64,000 bases of DNA. Source: Dirofilaria immitis. Lineage: Eukaryota; Nematoda; Chromadorea; Rhabditida; Onchocercidae. The stretch is taken from assembly GCA_024305405.1 (NCBI GenBank), contig JAKNDB010000068.1:7245501-7309500 (forward strand). The letters are read 5' to 3'. Each line of letters opens with the position of its first letter. The first letter of the stretch is position 1. This document shows, piece after piece, positions 1-12,700 of this stretch. A program made the translations under genes and the position numbers. A model generated the notes under the pieces. That model saw only the letters and a list, made by a program, of their open reading frames with translations. It searched no databases and was not told the DNA's origin.

Positions 1-895
1 CTAGCCTGAATAGAAAGTATGCTTAGAGCTTATTTGTGGATAGGACATAGACTGATATTGCTAGTATATTGGCAGATGAACAAATAGACCAGTGGACAAG
101 AAGTGTCCAACTGATTATTACATCGTCTACCTCTCTTTAGCTTTATGTCCGGAAACATAATGAATGAATGCAGTAGACACAGACACGTTTGTAAATGCGG
201 ATGCAAAATTTGTACCAATGGTTGTTCATCAAGTGGCATGCTGCATCTCTGCCTATATGCAAATTGCATCTCAGGAAATTAATTCCTGCAGACATTTTCT
301 TTAGAAAATCAGGAAATGAATTTTCCAACAGCACAGGAAAAGAAACAATGGCTGAAACATTATTGGCTCGATGCCAAAATCAACAATTAATAACTGTGAA
401 ATTCGTTGAAATGTTGCAATATTTCAAGATTTAAAGATATATTATAATGCACACAATGGGATGCATGCATGAGAAATTTAGTAGAATGTATGTTTCTCGC
501 CCAAATAATCAGTAGCAATAAGTTGAAATAGTAAGATAAAGTGGGATTTATGATTATATTTGGATCAGAGATTGTGTACTTCATGATGTATTCATGAATG
601 GTTTCATTACAGCTAAATATTCTGCCATTTTTTGTTTAAGAGAAATAAATGTCTTGAATAGTCTACTGGCAACAAAATACTGTTGATTTATTAAAATCCT
701 AAATTTATCGACTTTTTTGGTTTTATGATAAAATCTAAAGGACTTTATAACCGAAATTATATATCATCCTCTTTTCGAATAACTTTTCCACATTTTATTA
801 TAAGTCAAAATAAGTATCATTCATTAACTATCAAAATACTTCTCCAATTCAATTTAGAAAGGTGATACAGCAAGAATAATATATCATTCATCTCA
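1..895. other. No gene recognised
   Basis: AT-rich sequence with short open frames on both strands that overlap each other and show no domain, signal peptide or convincing splice structure. I treat them as chance frames. Nothing else is seen here. Confidence 0.5.
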
Positions 896-959
896 ATAAT
901 AGCAAACTGAAAATAATTTTGCTTTGCTGATTTTGGAATTAGTTTTCAATACTTTATTT

Positions 960-2384
960 TCCAAGGATTTTGAGCCCGTAGAATAATAACGGATATGATA
1001 GCTCCAAAGAAATTGCCATATAAACAATTCTTTTCCGTTAAAACTAGAATCGTCATCCAGATGAAAGACTTGAGGTATTTTGTCGAAAATTGGATTACAC
1101 AATTCTGCTGAATTATCGATGGAAAAAAAATTGAAGTTATCGTACAGCAAATTACAGTAAGCCAACAAATTTAAATGTTTTTTGAATAAAGCAGGAGATG
1201 CTAAAACCCAGATTTTTACAAATAGTAAAGTTAGTTAATGGTTCCGATTTTTCGAATTGAAAAATGATTAAATTTGGAATTACTATTGAAAATTATGTAA
1301 GGAGAATGTCCTATAATTCTTTGTATTATTGTTGATTACTCATACATGGTTAATCAATGATAATACAAATCAATTTTCTATCAATGACTTTCATTTTTGG
1401 GAGTTGCTTAAAAGTTTTCATAGCTACCATGTAGAAATTTAAATATCAGTTTATTATCATGGTAGTTCAATTATTTTCGTGAAAAAGCATGACGCCAGTT
1501 CGCCAGTTGTGCCCTAGTACAGCTTATTGAAAACTTCATAATATACCATCAAAAATTTTTTAATTTTATCTGATATTTACGATGATAATAGCTAGAAACA
1601 TTTAGTTAAGCATGCTGACTTATCCGTGAATGTATACTACTACCTTTTTAATTTATTCAGTTATTCTCAAGAAATATGCGAAAAACAATTTAGTTAAAAT
1701 GTATACAGATTTATATTTAAACAATAATATTTTTACAATTTACAATAGCAAGACTATTTTCCTGATGACAACATACCTCCGTAGATGAATTTATGAATTC
1801 AAGATATAATTATTTTTTACAGTCGTATTTCATCATTAAATTATCTTAAAATCATAGCATATCATCTTTGCTAATTGTGAAAAACAGAAGCAGAAAAAAA
1901 ATTGGAAATTGAATCATCAAAACCTGCATGAAACATTAAAAAGACTTCAGAATATTCAAATAAATTCATCATTAATTTTCCTTTTAATATTTTGACTTAT
2001 TTAATTTTATTGTTGTTTTGATTTAATTTTTCACCAAAACAGGAGATAATACTAATACAGTTTGCGTTTGTTACCTTTTTAAAGATATAGTAATGGACAA
2101 ATGTTTGCTACTATTTCTCTATTATCACGCAATAAAATGTTCTAAATTTAACTTAAAAACTGCTTGACAAACTTCATCGGATATTTCTCATTTAAACATC
2201 TGTTTTTGAAGGAAGAAACTATAGAATTTATTACAATGATTACATTTATGAGTATCTTGTCATCATTTATCTTTTACGAATTTCATGAAATGATAAATGG
2301 CAAAACTTTTGCATAACATTCTGGTTGCGGTGCTTCCCATAGAATGGAATGCATATCAGTTGGATGATCAACTACCAGATCATT
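960..2384 (-). other. Weak candidate gene: hydrophobic, possibly multi-pass membrane protein
   Basis: Three coding-like stretches lie on the minus strand. The first, 2384-2307, follows a TTGACAG acceptor and reads 26 codons containing VVDHPTDMHSILWE and PQPECYAK. The second begins after TTTCATGCAG near 1909 and encodes a hydrophobic helix (QFPIFFLLLFFTI). The third, about 1095-960, encodes two hydrophobic segments ending in FGAIISVIIL and a stop. The first two are phase-compatible, but no good donor joins the second to the third, and no start or family is recognised. The run of hydrophobic segments suggests a membrane protein. It could equally be chance frames or an old gene relic. Confidence 0.22.
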
Positions 2385-2389
2385 CTGTC

Positions 2390-3400
2390 AAATATTCACT
2401 AATTAGGTACGCTAATTTGGAATCTGTTTAAAAACATTATTTTCCTTTTCTAGTTAAATTTCACCAAATATTGTTACTGATTATTTGTTTCCGAAGGGTA
2501 TGCTTGATTTGATTTACGAAATAAGCAAAGCGAGTTTTTTTTTTTATTGAAAATATTATGCCGCAAAATTATTGCTGTGATTTCGAAATTTTTTTGGAAG
2601 CATCGCTAAATACGATATGATAAAGATCTGGAAAAGCAACCTTTATCTAATTTTAAATTAAGCAAAAGATTCCTGTGTACCAATAAATCAGCAAATTAAT
2701 TTCTGTAATTTTTCTAGTGATATAAAACAGTAAGGCTGAGCAAAAGACATAAAATAATATAATCATCACACGATATGATCACTTCAAAATTTTTACAAAA
2801 TATATTTTTAAACCAATGAGAGAAATCGCTCGTTTAGCCATTTTTCATAGTTGACATGTTAAATGGTAAAGAAGAGAAGTTCATTGCAAGATAAACAAAT
2901 ATCTGTATGACAGAGATAATTTGAATTGTACCACCATTTCTTTTTGAATTCAATCCAATATGCAGTATTTAATTGTTTTATTGTAGCATTTTAATTGTTT
3001 ATTGTAGCTTGAAAAGAGCTAAATGATCAATTTTTGATAAGCGCAATAATAATGAAATAGCTCAATATGTTCACTAATAGTTATATTTTGATCAATAGAT
3101 TTCTTCGCTCAAACGAAAATTATGATTCATTCATTACAAATAATGATAAATCAATCATTCAATCTATTTGAAATAAATGGCCAAGTTAAAATAAGCATTC
3201 ACCTGGATAAATTTTTTTCTATAACTTTTTAATGAGTAATTACAACTAATTAATTCATAGGGTATTTTAACACAATGATATCTTAAAATTAAGTTCTCAG
3301 ATGGAATTTCTGTAATCAATCGAAAACATTACTACTTCGAATGAAAATTGCTAGTGTTGAAAGGTCATATTGACAGATACACCACCGGAGGTGTATGATT
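2390..3400. other. AT-rich non-coding stretch
   Basis: AT-rich sequence with homopolymer T and A runs and no open frame longer than about 60 codons. No RNA gene, terminal repeat or splice-bounded exon was seen. Confidence 0.5.
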
Positions 3401-6400
3401 TTCGGTAGGTTGTTAGAATAGTTCGTTCAGTAATACTCCACGCTGCATTTGCGTCATTATTCGTTCCCGTGCATTCTTTTCCATTCTCCCTGCCGTTAAT
3501 TGTATTGAAGAGTATTGCCGATTTGCAAGTTTGCTTCTTGCATGCTTCCTATCTTCCTATCTTACTTCTATTATAAGATAAAAGTATTAGTGATTATTGG
3601 GATAGAAATCGTGGCTGTAATTGCACGGAGTACAGAAGTAATATTTGCACAAGTGATAACTAAATGCTACCGTACTCAGCTGATGAATGAATGAATGAAT
3701 GAATTGACTGCAAGGGGGAATAAGAATATGGGTCAATGAGTGTATATAAAGAGGATTGTTTGTGACAAATATTCTCCATAAAGAACTACCCAAATCTCGG
3801 GTAGGTTAAGAGAGAAAAAGAGAGTCTTCCTAGCAACAACAACATACAGCCATGACTATGCAAACTCTCGTCCCAAATTCATCTAAATGTATTATGAGCT
3901 CAACAAGAGAATATGAAAATAAGCACGAACAACCAGAGAAGGAGAGTCGTCATACGCCAAAGAGGAATAGGTAGGCATTGCGGGCAATGCCGTTCACTTG
4001 CTATTTGATTCTCTTAGAACTATCTTTTCCACTTATACATACACACATACATACATACATACATACATGCATAGACATACATTCACATACATCGACAGAT
4101 ACGCATAGACACACAGAGATGCGTGCGTGGAGAATGACAAGCCTGTCCATACAGTGTCGGGGAGTTTCTTTCATTCAGCAGGGCAGTGGTAAGAACGCGT
4201 CTTTAATTGCTCGCTCGACTTCATTGTCCAAAATCGCAGATTGCCTATTACTTTGCCCACACGAACATCTATCTTTATAAGCCCATTCTAACCGTTTCTC
4301 ATTGCGGGCTTATTATCTGAAACATATTTCTGGAAGTTTCGGGAATCCGGAATTTTCTATTCTCAACTGTATCATATCGCAGTTAGGCATCAAATGCGTG
4401 CTGAGTAATATTTTCTTGACGTTAGCCTTCGTATACGTTACACTACTGTAGGCTGTGTTATATCAAATGATAATTATGTGGTGAGTGTGCCTGTTCGTAT
4501 ACGTATGTGTTATGTGTATATGTACTTATGTATAGTAGGTCAATGGGATGGATAGGTACGTTCTCGAGAATGAAGTGATGGTAAAGCTCTATAAAATGCT
4601 ACACACACATCAAAAATGCAGACCGACACGCATTCCTAACTGAAACGGATAGACGTAGTGATCTCGTACAGACATACACATATATATATATATATATATT
4701 ATCATTAGTAGAAACATAACACACATACACACAGAGAGACACACATAAACAGATAGATAAGCATCAATCGATAGATAGGGAGGACTCAACAGTTGGAGCT
4801 ACAGTGTTTCGTCGTCTGCAGACTATAATTTGAAAGCATGAGGAGGGACGTGTTATGATTGGCTGTGCGAATTAGAAGAATGAAAAAGACAGCAAAGGTG
4901 TGGCACTATGCCCCGCCTCGGTGTGCAGTCTTCTAAGCAAAGGGATGGTATAGTAGTGTTGTTGTGTTGTTGTGTTGTTGTTGTCGCTACTGCTGTTGCT
5001 GCTGCAGTTGTCGTCATTGTTGCTGCTGTTGCTGTTGCTGTTGCTCTGCTGCCGTTACTGCTGTTGCTGCTGCTGTTGTTGCTGCTGCTGCTGTTGCTGT
5101 AGTAAATGGCACTTTGAGATTGATGGGGTAAGTGGACGGGTTGGTGAACGGGTGGGCCTGGAGAATGTTGGCTGAACGATTTGAGATTTCGTAGTAATTT
5201 GAATTTCTGTTTCACTGACAAATTGGGATGTCTTTCATATACTTCCGCATTAGGATAGACGATGGCAATATGTTGCAGGCAGGAAATGGCTCTTAGAGAC
5301 TATCTGTTATTATATGCAGTTTAGGCTCATGTGCAAGATGGTATAGGCATGCACAAGTATGAGTACATCACTGCAAACTAATGGCAAGCCATATTTATTA
5401 AAGCTTTGATATCTCCATACTTCTGAAGAAATCAGTCATCGCTCACTGTTGCTTTCCAACTTTTTTTCCCTGAGAGAAGCATACGGTGGATATTAATAAC
5501 TACAACTTATTGCAGGTTTTTTCTCATTTTGCAGAAGGGAAATATTTGTCATATTTTGCCATTTATTACCAAGACATTAATGGTAAGGGAATCAGAATAG
5601 GAAGAGATGAAGTATCCACCGGAGTGCGGTGAACGATTGAGAGATAGATGAATGGATGACAGATGGATAGATAGATAGAAAGATACGCCATGCTACGCTA
5701 CGCCACACCACGCCACGCTACGCACACGCCATGCCATTCTGTCTTTCTTTCCTATTCTCGACCTTTTTACTACTCTCTTTCTATATTAGAACTGTGTCCT
5801 CATCATTCTCCTCAGCACACTATTTGGCTCTTTTTTTTCACACGCTATGCTGCCACCGTTACGCGTGCATTCTATCCTTTCTTCTTGTTGTGTTCTCAGC
5901 AGATTTATTTTCATTTTCAAATTTCTAATTTTCAAAAAGGCCCTCTTATTCTGCGCTCTCAGTTTCTCTCTATAGCTCTCCTCTATCATTCTCTGAACTC
6001 TGCATGTTTTCTAGGAAAGGATGAGTGCAACACGAATGTCTGTACTACTAGGTAACGTAACACACCGGTCTGTTACAGACGGCCCTTTAGAGTGTGTCGC
6101 CCCTCCCGCCCCACTTACCATAAGTCGTGCTTCCTTCAGCATTACCCATTCATCTCCTCACCTCCTCCATCATTTTTCACCACGTGCTTGCATTTCGTGC
6201 TGCAGCTGCAGGATGCGTATGGCTATTCTTCTCTATCCTCATTTGCAGCACAATTGGAATAAAATTACGCGCAACCCCTCCTCCTTCGCATCGCCCCTCC
6301 ACTTCTTACCATCCCTTACATTCTGCATTATGTGTGTGTATGTGGTAGTTTTCCTTCCAATAGCAGCAATAGAAATAAATCTTTGATCTTCTTTTCCTTC

Positions 6401-6700
6401 CTTCATGTGGTGATGGCGTATATTTTTGTTGTCATCACGATTTGTCGTCTCGCAATACGATTATTCGTGTAGGTTGTTTGTTGTCTGATTCCTTGCACGC
6501 AACATTGCTTGGCAGCTTAAACAGCAACATTGAACAGATTTGACGAGATGAGTCCGTTGGATGCGTGAGGGCAGAGGAGAATGGGCAAACTGCACTGAAT
6601 GACAGCACATTTCTCGTTTCTTCCCTTCAGCTGATGCATTACTGATTACCATCAGCCTTGATTCGATGTTAGGCTACTGCTACAGTTGTCCCATAATTAT
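3400..6700. repeat. Simple-repeat-rich block of different base composition
   Basis: This block is visibly less AT-rich than its flanks and packed with microsatellites. They include (GAAT)5 at 3684-3704, an ACAT/CATA array around 4036-4069, (TA)n at 4681-4699, a 150 bp TTG/CTG tract at 4951-5100, GATA-like repeats around 5643-5672 and CACGC/TACGC repeats at 5690-5732. The open frames in it are by-products of the repeats, such as Leu/Val runs on plus and Ser/Asn/Thr/Gln runs on minus. Its position, 3-6 kb upstream of the Polycomb RING gene, would suit a regulatory region or unannotated 5' exons, but nothing in the sequence proves that. Confidence 0.6.
4951..5100. repeat. (TTG/CTG)n imperfect trinucleotide tract
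   Basis: An imperfect trinucleotide array of TTG, CTG and occasional TCG/TAC units runs for about 150 bp. Read on the minus strand it lies in a 122-codon open frame (5221-4853) rich in Ser, Asn, Thr, Ala and Gln. That frame has no flanking splice signals or domain, so I do not call it a gene. A coding CAR-type repeat in an unrecognised exon remains possible. Confidence 0.7.
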
Positions 6701-9700
6701 TTGTATTCATTCTGGTTTGACAATATCCTAGAAAGAATATGTAATGAATGCGGTATGATAATATTCAATTCAAGTATTCATCCTTTCATTCTCGACTATG
6801 AATATGCAAATGTATAATCTTTCTTTAAACGTAAGAGAAATAGTAGAAGTAACATGAAGTATCATTGCGGAAATAGCATCAAAGAAACCATTCATTTCTA
6901 TTCATTTTAACGCAAATTTTCATTTTTCTTTTCCATGGAGAAATGATCAAAATGTGCATTAAATTTTCCGTAATATGCGTTTAATATTTGATTTATTTTA
7001 TTTGTAGTTAAAATTTTTTTAATGTTTATGCGTAGCGAATATTTTATTTCATCAATGATGCGAGATTAGCAGTTCAAGCGATCATGAAAGTAAATGATTA
7101 AAGGCTTATGAAGAGTGCAACTGGTGATATCAGATGCACCTATTCAAGATTTTAAATTTGCCTCCTTCAATATGTCTAGCATTCAAAATTATTTTGTCTT
7201 GAAATCATAGAAATTATTTGAGATTAAATCAAATCCTCGAAGAAGTCATTGCTTCAATATTAACTAATTTTCTGACCGTAAAATGTTTCAAGTTTCATTT
7301 TGGATACTTTTATTGTAATTCATACAGTTTTATATCCTTCAACATTCCATTGATTGTTAAAGCATGAACTGATAATGGCTGAATAATATCAAAACACATT
7401 TGGCTATTGAACAAAAAGGGTGCTGTTTGATGGCCCACTAACTGTAATCTGCGAATTGAAAAGAATAGCTTTCAAGCCGGCCTGTTGAGCTTATTCCGAA
7501 TATCATGTTTGGTGTAACTAGAGTACATTTACGTCATCACTCAAATGATAATAATTTCATGATCTCTCTCGTCGTTTACTTCATTTTCTCAAGGAAATCC
7601 ACGTTTTCTGATTTGCTTTGATTGATTAAGATTGTTTATCTCTTAAGTATAATTTGATCTACTCAGAAGTTTAATAATTACATAATGTGCGAACAAACTA
7701 ATTGGTTAGTTAGTGTAATCTACGTATAATTGGTATATAATTTCTTTTCTTTAGCTTTCAGTGTAAGAAATTTACAACACGTGTTAATTATACACCGCCT
7801 TACATGCATGTGCTCATTTTCTGCATCTGCTCCTTACAAATAATGTTGGTGAATCTGCAAATTTTGAAGAGGTGTCAAGAATTCACCGTAAATGTTGAAT
7901 TTTTTTTTTTTTGACAAATCATTCATATTTAACGTTTTGTTTATTAATTTTATTACCATCCGTCTTTCGCAATTAAATATTTGCGATGCACAATAAATTT
8001 TGTTTTGATATAGTTGTGAGTTTATAATAAGAAACATTCTGAGAAATGCTGGTTTTTCATTGATATTGCCAAAATTCAAGCTCAGGCTTAATATAGCATT
8101 TCAGAATCGCAGGAAGTATCACAACTGTTTATATATTTACGTATTTAATTATTATGACAGACATGAACCTTTTATGTCCAAAAATAATCGTTTCTGTAAT
8201 TTCAAATATCAGCCATAGATTTATCCGTTAATTTTAAAAAATGTAACAGAAGTACTGCTCAGTGGATGAAAAACTGAATTACTTTTTACATTTTGTATTC
8301 GAATTAGCTTTAAATAAGTAGAAGAAAATAGAAACACTAGCAGTTCATCTCCAAGTGCTAGTTTAAATTTTCTCATGGTACAAATGAGATTTGAGGAAGT
8401 AAATTTCAGCACTACGAGAGGAGTATTATATTTAACAGAGTTTTTGTAGAATTTCTTCTGTCCAAGTTTTCTGGTTATCTGTAATATATTCTATTCAAAC
8501 ATTCAATATAAGAACCTTATTGAATTTTATGGGCGATTATCGATTATGAGTGAAATACTTTAAGCTATAGATTACCAAGTGCGCTTGGTTCTCATTACGG
8601 TGTTACTGATATGAAAATGATGTGTAGTGAGCGTAATCGTGTCATGTCCATTTGTGGTTGATGACTGATCTGATATCAATTACAATTTGATACTCATCAC
8701 TTGATAGTCATTTGAGAAGTTCTTTTCGTGTAGTCACCGATTGATAATTGTTAGCTAATCGACAGTGTAGGCTAGTATTTCATTCTCTATTCTGATCATA
8801 TTAACATTTATTATACACGAAGAGCTTTCGCTATGAAATCAACAAGTATTTTTTCCTATAAAGTCAACAGGGCAGTCTTCAAGAGAGAGCAGAAATTGAA
8901 GAATCCCATATGTTCCTTTCGTATAACGTCATTTTCCATTGTCATGGTACTGGAAAAATTTTTATTTAAAAAGGTGTCGAAAACGTTCAAATTCTTTTGC
9001 CATTTTCTACAATTTCTCTGGCTATGACATACATTCACTTTTTTTCGTTCCAGTAATAAATACTATTGGAATAGTTGTTGATATTTAAAGTTTTTTATTG
9101 AAGCTTGAGACAGAAGAGAGAGACGTTGGATAGGAAAATCTGAACAGATCGGGTCACCATAAAGTTTGAAATGAAGAAGATAATGATAAAGCTTGGATTT
9201 AATAAAGAAACAGTTATAACAACATGCCTAATAGACATTGTCTGCTTGCTCGTTCCAATCTCTTGTTATTTTTACCTGAAATTTTCAATTCATTTACATT
9301 ATATCACACTTCTTTCTCTCGCTAATACTGATTGGCTCGTCAGCATAGGTAATTTGCATATCTCTGGGTTATTTTTATATCACTAAACTTCATGTTGCTG
9401 CATCTTCTGTTTAACTGTTCCGTAGAAAACAATCCTGAATAGTCTCGGATCGAATCGAGTGTATGCTCATCTTCTGTTTCTGGTCTGTCCGGTATTTTTT
9501 TCGTGCTTGCGATTAAATTTTGTTTGTCTTTGCTTTCGATTTTTTCTTACTAATTTTTTGTCGCCTAACGCTGATAATTATCTCTTCTTACTTATAGGCA
9601 GGTTCGTTTCAAATTTAGAAAATTGATTTGCTGTACCGCGGCGTTAGTATGATATCATTGTGCTGATAAGCATTATAAAGGCACTTTGAATCAGTTATGA
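6701..9700. other. AT-rich intergenic or 5' intronic sequence
   Basis: No domain-bearing or splice-supported coding sequence was found. A 71-codon frame at 9171-9386 encodes hydrophobic residues but has no splice context and is judged chance. The stretch may include the promoter of the PCGF gene that starts at 9711. Confidence 0.5.
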
Positions 9701-9710
9701 ATTTTCAGTT
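9701..9710 (+). other. Probable trans-splice acceptor of the PCGF gene
   Basis: ATTTTCAG directly precedes the start codon with only two bases (TT) between the AG and the ATG at 9711. In nematodes an intron-type acceptor abutting the first ATG normally marks spliced-leader addition. No upstream coding exon was found that would need this acceptor for cis-splicing. Confidence 0.55.
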
Positions 9711-12700
9711 ATGAAAGATATTCATGGAGCAGATTTGAACGAGAATTTATGTTGTTCGTTGTGCAAATCGTATTTGATTGATGCGGTGACACTTACCGAA
9801 TGCCTTCATTCCTGTTAGTTAGTCTCCTTACTCTTCTCATTCTTCGTCCTTCCTTCACATATCATTATTTTTACCGATTTTATCCTTTATTTTACTTCTT
9901 TTCAATTTTTCTTTCTTAATCTATTCAAAGAATAATTTATTTTACTTTTATTTGTTGGCAATATGCCGTTCCGCTTGGAATGTTCATTCAGTAGTATTTT
10001 AATTTTAATTGATCTTTTATCTTTAATAATCAATTCCATACATCTTTCGATTAGAATGTAGTATTTTCTACAAAAATTAGTAGTTCCTGATCTCTAATGT
10101 CCAGAAAATTTAATTTGGAAATTTTCTTTGATAATATGTTTTATGCTTATCCATTACATTATTTCAGATTGTCGAGCTTGTTTGTTGGGTAATATCGAGA
10201 AGGATGAAGTGTATCATTGTACCAAATGTGCTGCATCATTTGGAAGAGATCTTTCAGAGGCTTTCGTACGTGATGACACACTCCAGAAACTGGTCTATAA
10301 AATGGTGCCAGAAGTATATTGGCAAGAACTACTTCAGCGTGGTGAATTTCTCAAAAAACGAATCGTATCACCCGATGAGAAAGCAACAATTCTTGATAAA
10401 GTAATTTTTGGGACTGCAGGCGCAGAGAGATTTCATATAATTTTTCATCTTAAATTACAAGATTGCAAAATTGAGATTCTGACAAACAAATAAATATGTA
10501 ACAGCTAGCGGCTTTAGCATCTTCCATAGCTTTTGCGGGTTTATATTTTTGTCAACTTCAATGACGGCATAGAAGAAGGAGACTGACAAAAAAATTTGAT
10601 AGATACTTTTTGATAAATTGATTTTTGCAATTTATTATGTAATGAAAGTTGAACATAAATCACTAAATGATCTTTTAAATTCTAGAAGCTTATGCAACTC
10701 GCCTCAGAACTGTGCGCTCCTAATGAGATGGTCTCATTATGCTTAGAATACATATCACCTGGTATATCAGATAATGACGCCAGTGAGGATCATAATGATA
10801 AGGAAGTAATAAGTGCGTCAAGACTGCCCGAAGATAACAAACCGTCAACAGTTGCAGAAGCTGATCGTCTCGAGAAGCAGGAAGCAATGTTGACTACATT
10901 CAGAAGGTATTTATATTTTTTTTGAATATATCTTCCTTAATTCATGAGTAACATTCAGAAGCTTAAATTTTAGATTTCTGAGAGAAAATAATTAGAAAGT
11001 TTAGTTTCATTTTTTGGAAAATAAGGGAACATTTGCTTTGAAGGTAATAGCTATTTTTAAGTAAGTAGATTTTATAACTGACGTTTTCAAAAATATAATG
11101 CAAATCTTTCAGATATTTTCGTTGTCAAGCATCAACAAAAATTAGTGCATTACGGAAATTATTGGAAGCGAAGTTGGAAGTTTCGGATACTTATCGATTA
11201 TTTTTTGTCGATAGTGACTGCAATGTGACATTAGATGACCAATGTACATTACAGGATGTTGCTTATATGTTTTCATGGCGACGTCTAGGGCCAATGAAAA
11301 TTCTTTTCACCTTGCAAGTGAGTGCTTAAAAAGTATTTCTAGATTTAATTTTGTAAATTTATTTATATTACTTTTCCATTGTCATTGAAATTCGATTTTT
11401 AATCTCACAACTTGTTTGGAATTTCTGTTACGTATTTCTTTCTAAATTGATTTTGTAATTACGATATTTACAGAGACATCTCGAAGAAGAAAAGCCACCT
11501 GTGTTAGATATGGAATTCATGCCCGAACTCGTTGCTGAAGAACCGCTTTCACATGGAAATGCTGCGGTCACAGCTGCAATTGAAACTCCTGTACAACTAC
11601 CAGCATTAACTGTTTCACTAAATACTTCAATGATGGAGGGTGGATCTAATCATCAACCTATTATCACTACAGAAGTGCTTCCACCACCCAGGTGAAATAA
11701 TTTTTGTTTATTCGTCTTTCAAATGCAATTTCCTGGTCTGTAAATTAATAGTAAATATACAAAAGATGATTTTGATGACTTTTGCAAAACCATGTTAGCA
11801 TGTAGCAGTGCTCACATTCGAAATTTGTCTACCATGTTAGATCTGTTGAAGGGATAATTAATAGGAAATAATAATTTCACTCAAAAATTTTTCCCACATA
11901 TACGATAAGTCAATCAGATTTCCTCGTTTTACCTCAGATTTCTTTTAACAGGAAAAAGAGAAAATCTACTGCACCAACAAAGAAACAAATTGTATCTCCA
12001 GTACCTATTCAGCGCATGACTGGTGTTTCGCCGCTTGCAAAAGGACCTCCCCATTAGTGCGAGCTGAAAACACCGGTTCGAACAAGAAATCCAACAACAA
12101 TGGACGTATAAAATCCACTGAAAAAACTACTACGAAAACACCGCCTCATGAAGATACACCCGCTACAAAACAAGCAAAGCTAATGCCCACATCTTTTGAT
12201 AACAAGTACATTTTTTATAGTTTTAATATGACGGATTAAGATTTTCTAAATTAACTCATTTCACTCGAGCAATATATTTTACAGCGGACTTATTTTTCAG
12301 ATTACAGCAAATAATTGATTCTTCTCCTAGTCGTTCGATAAAAATTTCTAAGGGATGCAAGACAAAGACAAAAGCAGCATCATCTAATGTTACTGAATCG
12401 TCATCTAAACATGTATTGAACGATAAGTCTGCAGAGTCAAGCAATAAAACTGGAAATACAAACAGCAGTTTGCAAACTGTGAAAGTAATATCCTCCGACA
12501 AGATAGAATCGAGTTCATCCAATGTGAAAACGGAGAATATTACAACCAAGGAAAAAACTCTTAGTAAATTGCACACAATTTCGAAAATCACAGAGAATAC
12601 CACGGTGATTACAACTATTTCTACTCCAGCAAGCACAACGGCGATGACAACAACAACAGTTAGTCATCCAAGACCAATACAGCCACGTCCACTGGAGATG

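Noticed and set aside
4853..5221. 122-codon minus-strand open frame with Ser/Asn/Thr/Gln runs
   Set aside because: It is generated by the TTG/CTG microsatellite; there is no domain, splice support or non-repetitive core.
5690..6386. Overlapping plus-strand frames of 65-121 codons
   Set aside because: They overlap each other in different frames, have no recognisable domain and arise in pyrimidine-rich sequence.
9171..9386. 71-codon hydrophobic frame upstream of the PCGF start
   Set aside because: No splice sites connect it to the PCGF gene and the composition is that of AT-rich noise.
12023..12057. A 35-nt intron removing the PCGF TAG
   Set aside because: Phase-compatible, but shorter than the usual nematode minimum of about 40 nt; a missing C in the C4 run fits the contig-wide pattern better.
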